From assembly GCA_034190875.2 (NCBI GenBank), contig CM067348.1, forward strand, positions 43,387,271 through 43,451,270: a DNA stretch of 64,000 nucleotides. Reading direction: 5' to 3'. Origin of the DNA: Urechis unicinctus. Lineage: Eukaryota > Annelida > Polychaeta > Xenopneusta > Urechidae. Both the position numbers and the translations under genes were made by a program. The notes below the pieces were generated by a model. The model was not told the DNA's origin. It saw only the letters and a program-made list of their open reading frames with translations, and did no database searches. The first letter of the stretch is position 1; the number at the start of each line of letters is the position of its first letter. This document shows, piece by piece, positions 52,091-64,000 of this stretch.

Positions 52091-54324
52091 CATTGCACTG
52101 AGGAGCAGTGTACCCTTTCAAACTTCATATGTTGATGCAACCGACGGTTGTGGCGTCGATCGTTCGCAGAAAACACCAATCATAAACATTTACAGCATTC
52201 ATATTTCGCTTATATTCAGCATGCATGCTTTTATAAAGATAATGATTAAAAACTGTTACAGTTGAATAGCAGGATGTACGGCCATACTCATTATGGCATG
52301 TACGTTTTTCCGGAACATATTTTGTAGCATACAAAGTTCACGCATATTGCAAACATATGTGTTGTGTGTCACTTTCATCAGAAACAAAATGATTTTACTC
52401 GCGGTTGCCACGAGTTAGCAGGCCATTGGCAGCGACGCTAATGAAAAGGTGCACATAGATCCGTTCCTCAAATGTTCACATTCTTACATGTCATCTTTCA
52501 CAACATATTAATTGACCTCCAATTTTGTTGTAATTCGAAACGTGGATGAGAAATCTTATCAAAGTAACTATCGAATACGTTTTAATGACATAGTTTAACT
52601 TTCTCCAATAGCTAGAATGGTCAACATCAGCTTGTGCAATACTATATTGCTTCTACTTGTATGTTCGTTGTGGCTGCTGCAATCATCGCAAAGATTTGTG
52701 TAGGTTTTTACCTCAATCCTTAGCACCTGTGTCGAATGCTGATTGCGGATTCATGAGGTAAATAAAAGTTCCCGATGTATTGTCTAGAACAATGCGAATG
52801 TATCTAGCTGGTGGAAAACATTTTCAGCAAATGCTCAGAAAACGTGCTCATGCAATACTAGTAGGGTTTTTAAATAGCCGCCGACAACAAAGTGCTTCTC
52901 TGCATCTCCTGGAAATTGTAAGAGAACGCCAGTGAAAATAGCAGTAGTTTTATCAAAGTGGCTCATATCCAATGTATGTTTGCATCTTGGCCTTTATCTC
53001 GTAATGAATGATTGTGTACGGAATCCAGAGGTTTGCATAGCATATTAGTTATTAACAATGGTTGCTTTATATGTAACGGCCCATAATGACCTCCAATAGC
53101 GATGTCACCTGACTGTTTGAACTTGTTGTAAACGTAAAATCCTCCATTAGCAGTGTCACCTGACTATTTGAACTAGCAGTAAAATCATGACGTTAATATA
53201 TGCAGTAAATAGAATTTCACAATACCAGGATAACCAGTGTCAAAGCGTAAGGGAGCCTTGGTAAGTGCTATCGGATGAATACAAAGGATATTAAACAACA
53301 CCCGCTTGGGCGGTAAGATTCAGATCCATAGATAATACATTCGATCAATTATTCATTAACCACATGAAACATACGTTTACGCTCATACGCTCATATATTT
53401 GCTGTCAAACATCTTTGTGCCGAAGATTTGCTGTATCTGTTTACATTTCAATAATTATGAATTGCAAGCGCCCCATATTAAATTTAAAACGGCAAGAAAG
53501 GCTTGATATTTGATTCAAGTATTGGCAGCAGCATTAATAAGCATAATCGTTTACCATTTGTTTTAAATATAGCACCTCAAAAACAAACTTTGCATCATTT
53601 GAATAGCCTGAAACAACGATCTCAGGTTGTTATGTCAATAAAAGAGTGTCTATAGTGTATATACATTCAAGTATATCGATACACAAATGCGAATGTTATC
53701 ATTGGTCATTCACAGGCTGGACATAAGCATTTTAGGATGTGTGTTTAAATTAACTTATACTACTGTAAATACATGAAGCTAACTTCATGTTTGAACACTT
53801 CTAATATGCTAAAGGCAATCAACAATCTAATGTTGAAAAAATGATGCTTACATGTGCCGGAGAGCAATTTGACACTATACTTCATGGTTACATTTGCGGG
53901 AAGCAGGCGCAGTCATTACGATTTACCTTAGATAACCTTCAACACCTAATATACCGAGGCATACACGCATATATAATTCTGATTCTACTGTACTCTTGTC
54001 TGAATATTGCAGTAATGAGATCATTGTCATGTGCATTGAGTACAAGCAATCATAAGGAACGCGAAAATATTATCCGTAACAAATCGTATAATTACATGAA
54101 ATCAACGAATTATTTCATCAACGACGCAATAACGAGAGGTCTCAGCAAATTACGGACGTGACATGCAATCACTTATGGATCCAATATTATAAGTACATGC
54201 ATATTGATACAGATAATATCACCACTGCAATATGAGGTTACCAAGGAAACAACGTTACTCTGTTTAAATGTGTTAAAATATTGGTACGTTACTTTGTGCA
54301 GGGCCATATGTTTAAGCGTACATT

Positions 54325-56365
<2,041 letters not shown>

Positions 56366-59300
56366 TCATAAATACCTCTTTTTGTTATGATTTTCATTAG
56401 CATAGAGTCTATGAAAGCATAAGGCGTTGCGTTGGTGTAATACAAAGCCACAGAAATATTTACTCAGCATTCGAGTCAGTTAGATAAAATAGTTCATGAT
56501 CACAATGCTCGAGTTGGACAATCGATTGTATCCTATCTTGTTTAAATCAGCTCAATGGGTGATAAGTTGTTCCATCGGCGATGATATGCAAAGCTTACAC
56601 AGTTGCGATAACAGAATATGTCCCAAAAGTGAAGAATAAATTGCAAAAATATTCTGCCTCTGACAACGAGCTTCTCAAGCAGCCTAGTGGTAGACACTTA
56701 AGAAGGTGCTTGCCACAAGGCGTTCTGCGTTCAATTTTCAGCAAATCAAATCTGGAGTTTTCCTCATCATTTTTTTTGAAATTTGGCAAACACTTTTGAT
56801 TTTATTGCCGATTACAGTTCATTGTGCGATTACTTTGTCGAAGCGCGTAATATCTACAGACTCAAAGAGGTCACTCGTTCATTTAAGCAGACGTGTTGTA
56901 TTTTGGCAAAAGCTTTTGCTTCGAATGAAGCAAAGCTTGATTTATTCCGATATAAAATAGAAGCAGTGACAACCGGGCATTAATGCCCCGTCAATCATTA
57001 CCAAAAGTTTTCATAAACAAGCCACACTTTGCGCTGATTTGCCTGAAAAGGTCCACATCACAGGAAGTGTGATTGATAATTTGTACCTAACTTGCGTTTC
57101 ACCTCTGGTCTAGCAACTGCGCTCATGTCCCTAAACACAATTTGCAGACACAGTTTCTGTATGGCAACATATATTTTGTAATATCATGCGTGGTGCTGGC
57201 AATGCAACAAGTAATTAATGGTCCAATGACATACGCCCAGATTTTGCGACGTAGGGAAAGTACACATGCCTTTCCAATCGGCTTACAGAGCTCTAACATT
57301 TTTCAATCATGTAGGTCATATTATAGGCGACTCGATATGAAAGGAAAAGGTAAATGGATGTTTATTATGCAAGGTTGCGATAAGCAAATTTGACTCAAGA
57401 GCGACGAATAAACCATATAGAAGCGTATGCTTTGGACATGGGATGCTACATCTGGCAATATGCTCAGATGCAAGGTCAATCTGTAAGACTATTTGCGAGA
57501 ATAATATGGCTTTGCTGAATGTATGTTTCCTTCCGCTGCTTGGTATATGTACAGCACCACAACGTTTACGAACAATATGCTGGTTAAAAGTGTTGTCTTC
57601 CAATAAATACCGTTCAAATCGCCCGGCTTAGAAACAAAGATACAAAACCACAACTGTTGTACAAAATACAACAGTAGGTGTTTAAAGTTGTGTACATGCA
57701 GCACTGTTATGAGGCATATTTCCAAGGAAATTTATAGCTTTTGCACCATGTCTTCCAAATTATTTGCTCAAATGTTTGAAATCGTGAGTAACATTAAAAG
57801 ATATTGTAGAACGAATGTCATTTTGTGTTGACAACGGATTGCCGCGCAGCCTTTTACCTAATGTATCCAGTACACGAAAGAAAACCCATTTAATATGTCA
57901 TTTTATTCTTCATAATCTGTGTGCCGCTCGATCAATTGCAAACACCTATAATATTAGCAATGCGAAGTCATTACGATCGAATCAAATTCACGACAAACAT
58001 ATCTTTAGAGTTTATTTCTGACAATAATGTCTATTGCCAAAACGTTCGCGCTTATTGCATTGCAATTACAAATAAAACTATTTACTGGGTAAGAACAAGC
58101 AAAACTAACCCTCTTCTGAACAAAAATACAATGGCAGCATGCTCATTAACGAGCTATGATATTGCGGCTTGCTGTCTTTGAAATATATTGCAATAATACG
58201 TACATTGAAGATTGACAGGGCAGTTGGTACTGACACATCATGATGCACGGTAATTTACATGCAAAATGACGGAACAAAATGATTAATGACCATTAATGAC
58301 CATTGTGCTAATATGCACCTGTGCTTACGGCTAACAAATGGATTGCAGAGACCGCTGGCGAGAGCAATCATAAATCCAAGTACGGCAGAGTTAACCTTTT
58401 GGACGTAATATCCTTGCTTGATTTAACTATATTCTTGTTTGCAGGCTCCTCTTGTTTTTCCCGTGTATGATTTCTTATATTTCCTTGCTTTTGACTGGCA
58501 TTTGTCAGTGTACAGTTAGAGGCTTCATCGACCATCACTGGCGTTGATGGGCTTTATGCAATATTAATGTCCTTGGACTGAATTAATTCTTAGATCATAA
58601 ATCTGCGTCTTTATATTAAATGCAATTTCTTACGATTACAATATTATTTTTTAAACCTGGTTCATCTGAAAATTCAGACATAAGACTCTTAATACATAAA
58701 CGGGTGTCAAGTAGCACCGTTTTCCCTAAAAAAAAGGTGTAACAATACACAAACAGAACTGTTAACTAAAGATATTGGCACAATCAACAATCGTTCATTA
58801 ACGGCATATTTAAGAACAGTTTGTTTGGTCACAAAAAAGCGCCTACAAGCAAAAATATTCAAACAATGTTGCCACAGTCATTTTTGCCAATAATTGCCGC
58901 ATAAGTGAATATCATTTCAACTTTAGGCACAAACATATAATATTACAACGCTTTCGAAACTTGTTTCTGTATGTTAGACTGGTCGGGATTAGTAAATAGT
59001 AAATGGATATTTTTGTGGGTGCAGACCTCGTAATGTAGTGAATCAAACACGTAAGCATGTATTATACAACTATAGCAAACACAATGACTTATAGGCGTCG
59101 ATGTTTGCCATCGTACCCATTTTATGCAATTCGACGTCTTTAGATTTGTACGCCATACTGGCCACGACAACTATTTTCTTCATCTGTTAACACACTTCAA
59201 CCGTCTAATTAAGCGGGCGCTCTTTCAATGCTTTAGCTGTCAAGATTGCACTATTTCTACAAAGATGAATTGCATATAATGCAACACAGTGGATGTATTC

Positions 59301-62300
59301 ATTCCATTAATAATTTGTAAATAACGCTACACAGTTAAGAGAAATTTGTTCAAATACAACTGCTCTGGTATCGATCACCTTTAAATAAATTCCATTAAAG
59401 ACGATAAAATCTTTAAATGTATTGTAGATAGTAATAAGCAAGACTGTCGTAAGCTAGGAGTGTTCAACGAGCACCAGAAATGCCCACATGGACTTGCTTG
59501 CCATATAACGCACACAGCTTATATTATGACAATTGAAACAGCCCTGTGCGCATAGATCAACATACATGAATTTAACGATTTCATTTTAACAGTTATCTGG
59601 CAACCCAGAGCATGCTGTAGATGGCGCTCTAGGATTGTCGACATGTTTTTTGCCGGAAGAATTTAATGGTGTGCAGCTGCTCTCGTACGTTTGTAATGTG
59701 CATTGAAGCATTCCGACTTACATTAAGCAGGCTTTCATAAGAGGACTGAGCGTCATTTGCTTCGTTTGGAAAAGTAATTTTAATAATTCGTCTCATCCTT
59801 TTCTAATTTCCATGCGGCAAACTTTGAACATTACCGTCGTTTGGTTTATTTACATTTGCGCTCGAGGCTTTTACATCATATCCCGACTGCATTCCTATTT
59901 CGCCATCTGTTATCATGTGGCAAATACATATAGTGTGGTTAGTTGATGGCAATACTTAGCACATAATTGTTTGCGTATTCAATTCCGAGAGTGTGTGTAC
60001 ACAACAAATATAAACGTGGTCATAGATTGATGTTCAACTTTTATTAGCCTGTTCACCAGCACCAGACGGCAATAGATCGGGTAATATAAAGTGTGATGAT
60101 CAGTCGCGTTGTTTGACACAGATTGGAGAGAAAACTACCATGTCATACATGCAATGATTAGCACAATTCTGTTCGTAGCAAATACCTGGAGACAATACGT
60201 TTGCTAATATTGTAGAGCGACAGTTCTGGAGAATTATGCCCTTTAAAATGATATAGTGTGTTAGAGTTTTAGTAACTCATGAAAAATAACACATACACTC
60301 GCAAAAAGTACGCCATTGAAGATGGAACTTTATGGTAATAGTTTGCTTCTGCTAATGTGAAAAGATCCTTGTGACGTGTTCTCATTCATATTATCAAATC
60401 AGGCCACCAGGAAGACAATAATGCCGACGCGATCAATTCAGCTGTGCATCTTATTTGGTTTATTGTGTGTGTTTTCTCGATTGGCATTTAAAAGCCAGTG
60501 ATGATGACGAAAATACATTTTGTACATATTTAAGGTACAATTTAATTGAAGCAAGCAAGACAATTGTGGCACGTATAATCCGCAATAGAAAACAAAATCA
60601 GTAAGCAAGTTCCCTACGCTTCCTTCATAGCATAGTGAAGTACTAAAGGCAGAATATAGGTATGTATTTAACAACAGTGATGGAATATGCGCCCGTCACT
60701 GCGGCACTATCGTAATCTTATTGGCGCAAGATTGTTCTAATCGGGTGAACTGATAAAAAGATCTCCTGTTGGCGGAAATATACATATGACCGAAGAGAGG
60801 CGAATATATCATATCGCGCCATATACTTTGGGCAAGGGATACCACATATGGGAATATGGATAAATGCAGGTTGATATATTTGACTATTTGAGGCAATAAT
60901 ATAGTATTGCCGTTCGACCGTGTCCTCCACCTGCTCTGCAAATGCACAGCACCACAACCTTTATGAACTGCTGCACTCATTAAAGTGTATATTATACATC
61001 AAATACACCTCCAATCAGTCGGCTAAGAAACTAGAAACCAATTAAAGCATTATACGAAGTTAATTGTCTACAATTGCAAACATCTATCTGTAACCTAATT
61101 CAAGCAAGAGAACCTACCCAATGAAGATATGATGATGAAAATGGCCTATATGCTGAACAATGAAAATATATCAAAATAATTGGCAACCCTTGATTAAGTC
61201 AGTTCGTTGATTGTCTAATGTCTGCTATTTGTCGTTGCGCATGCACGCGATGCTCACATTATTTGATGTTATGTGCCTACGCCCACAAATAGACAAACTC
61301 TAAGCTCGCCCATAAATGTCCTTAACACAAATGAAAAAGGTAAACAGGGGGTTCCGCAGAATAACATTTGGTTTTGAACAATATTAGATACCTTGAGATA
61401 CAGCTTCCCAGTTAAATATGAGTGGTGAGTGCCAAATTCGTTTGATACAATGTCAAACCATATCTGCTTGACATCCAGATGAGTTTATACAATTTTCCAT
61501 TTCACTACAAATTGCGCTCTTTTAACAATCAACACTGATGCAGTATTTATATTCAGCAAGGTATTCGGGTCATGGAGAAACTCGCCTGTTAATAACTATA
61601 TAACGAATAATGATAACAGGCCAACTGTATAAACAAAGCTACAAGGAAAAAGGAAAAGGAATAAACACCCTGCTTGAATATTTATTATATTGCGGACAAT
61701 GACGAACGCGAGATGCTAGGCTCGATATGTTGCTAGGAATATATTCACTGAAGAATACGAGTTGAATTACAGCATGCCTTGAGCATCTCTTATTAATTGT
61801 GACAATTTAATGCAGAATTTAGGATATTAGATTTTTTCAATTCGCGTTACTATCAGCTGTTTTGGTTTGGTGTGCGTCTAAAACTACAAAATAGTTGAGC
61901 AGAGCAGCATTCACTCCTCAATTATATACGTATTATGTTCAACAAGCCAGTTAACGGGAGCAAGAGTTGTAGTGAAACGCCTATTTTGATTGTCATGCAC
62001 AAACCACAATCCATGCAGTATGAGAGTATGTATGTATCGTATGTCACTAAGCGTCAGGGTGAACATGAGTGAAATTTAAGCAAAAAAAGATAGTTATCTG
62101 TGTGTAGGGAATTTCTTGGGGTTGTGTTATCAAAGCCCTGATAACAACAAAGGCATGAGACTTCGAAATTTCAGTTCGGCTTAATGTCATTTAAACTGAC
62201 ACAAGAAGCTCTAAAGTGCCATCTGAATAGGCTTCAAATTTTAAAAATAAAGCCAAACTAAATACACCTGCCCCAGTGGTAACCTATTTAGGCGCTAGTA

Positions 62301-62889
62301 CCAACTAATTCAATCTGATGGAAGCACTATACCGATCGTCTTTGGTCCATCTATGCAGTAACAAGTTAACACATGCTGATGCATTTGGTTTCTGGGAAAC
62401 AATATTATTATGTTATTGAAATGGGGCTAACGTCACTCAATATGTGTGTAATACGCACAACGTTCTCAGGAAGTGGGCATGGGTTGATGCGAGTTGATGG
62501 AATAAATCTTGCGTGCTCAATTTACTTCGGAGTAACCATAAATACCATTTCTTATTTATTAAGATACCGTATACCTAGACTGTGTCGCGTTATGACAGCG
62601 CCGTAAGGTAAATTTGCATTCCCTTTTGAAAGTAGGCAGTTTAATTATACAAGTCCTAACAATTCGATCTATCTTGAACTGTAAGACGCAACGAAAGCCA
62701 GTACTTCGGATGATCTGGATTTGGCCGCGCCCGTGCTTTTCCCTTTTCAAAAGATATTTAGCTCTTTGTGATCTCATCACCGATTCAAAAAGAAATGATA
62801 AAGCGACCATTTTGTACTTGTCATCTCAATTGCTGAATAAAATAAAGTAACAGAATGACAAAATAAGTTGGATGCTTGGGCCTATATAA

Positions 62890-63190
62890 CTGGTCTGTGG
62901 CATTTATATCAAAGAACCAAACAATATGTTATATTAAATCACTTGAATAACACACTGCGATGTTTTTGTTTTATTTTTAACTTACGGAAAACACGAAGTG
63001 TCCAGTCTGTTTCAGATTTTAAGGGCATGATCCATGATAAGTTACTTCTTGCAGGTGGCCATAGCTAATTATTACAAGACAATATCATAATTTATTACTT
63101 GGACACTCACTAAGGAAATAAAAGAAAGAGGCGCTGTACAAATGGCATGACCGTTTATGTTTGCGATGGCATAAGGTTTTTTCATCCCTT
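62890..63190 (-). repeat. GTGGCCACCTG module with 5' extension, copy D6 (inverted)
   Basis: Minus-strand partner of D4. On plus it reads GCAGGTGGCCATAGCTA, then CACTCACTAAG, AAAGAAAGAGGCGCTG and TTTATGTTTGCGATGG, the inverse of the D4 landmarks. It shows that the module was already in place before the inverted duplication. Confidence 0.7.
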
Positions 63191-64000
63191 AGATAACAAA
63201 GTATCATTGTGCATTAATGCATGTTGGCGTCGTTAAGATGAATGATTTTCATACAGTCTGGAGAAAGAATATCGGCCAGTAAATAGGCACTAGATCTGGG
63301 TCAGGTGAATTGCTGTGGCGTAATTGCTCAAATTCAGGGGACTATGGGTAATTGCTGCACGAAATCATAAGCGCAAATCAGGCTTCCTTTGTGCGTGACA
63401 GTGTCCAACTATTTGTTTGGTGTTAACCAGACACAGTTTGCTTTAATCAACAATTTGAAGATGCTTTAACTAATGTTGACAAGTGTGAAATCACCTGCTT
63501 ATATTCATGTAACATCCACAGCAAGGTAGTCTGCATAAACAGTGTTTACAACAATAATTCAAGTAGAGTAAATAACAAATCAATAAACACACTGGAGCCC
63601 CTGCATTATTCATGTAAATAAAAGCCACCTGAAGATTGTAACTTTTATATTAAAAGTCGTCATTCTTGACACAAACTCATTGCTCAATCACATTGCCTCA
63701 GCTTTACAAATCCAAGCTTTCCCTGTTGATGGGTCGTGATGTAGCCTAGAGTTGTGTCTTACAATTAGACACCATGTACGACCAGTAGTTGAGACAAAGG
63801 ATAATAAAACGCCCACTGGGAAGTTTTGTCAATCAGCGATGGTTGCAACGCGGTTATTAATGAACACCGTGCAGTATTGCTTAATGCTGAACACAATGAT
63901 AATTCTGATGGAACCTCTCAGAATTCTGGGCGTAGAACGCTATTAACTAACAGAAAACAATCTAAACGACGAATTCAAATTTTACACGTCAAGTGTTTAC

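Overview
The window looks like AT-rich, non-coding nuclear DNA of an animal, most likely an aquatic invertebrate. No stretch reads as an intact protein-coding gene, rRNA, tRNA or bacterial-type operon. Three transposon-derived pieces point to a metazoan: a Harbinger-type transposase relic (27.56-27.87 kb), a 185-bp MITE with CAKGGGCGTAGCCAG ends (26.4 kb), and a 676-bp non-autonomous DNA element with an 8-bp target duplication (33.5 kb). The species cannot be fixed from the sequence.

Almost everything else is duplicated sequence at several scales. From left to right: scattered diverged direct repeats (3.2-6.3 kb); two direct copies around 6.4-8.2 kb; a 2.5-2.65 kb tandem pair (8.4-13.6 kb); a long stretch in which I see little (13.6-22.1 kb); a 304-bp tandem pair (22.1-22.75 kb); then a segment L1 (23.05-26.8 kb) repeated about 8.1 kb further on as L2 (31.1-34.95 kb).

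The dominant structure is a large interrupted inverted duplication. Its left arm runs from about 31.08 to 48.4 kb and its right arm from about 52.1 kb to the end of the window, in opposite orientation. The right arm is still matching at the last bases I can align, so it probably continues beyond the window. The left arm also holds a roughly 4-kb tandem duplication (35.9-39.9 and 39.9-44.1 kb) that is single copy in the right arm. Both arms carry an (AT)n tract at matching positions (47.1 and 54.4 kb). The 3.7-kb spacer between the arms (48.4-52.1 kb) holds a 15-bp minisatellite and a directly oriented copy of a recurrent module containing GTGGCCACCTG.

The implied order of events is old tandem duplications, then the inverted duplication, then later insertions of the two short transposons and the most recent local copying near 25-27 kb. 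All alignments were made by eye. Boundaries of diverged repeats are approximate, usually to within 50-100 bp; transposon ends and target-site duplications are exact.
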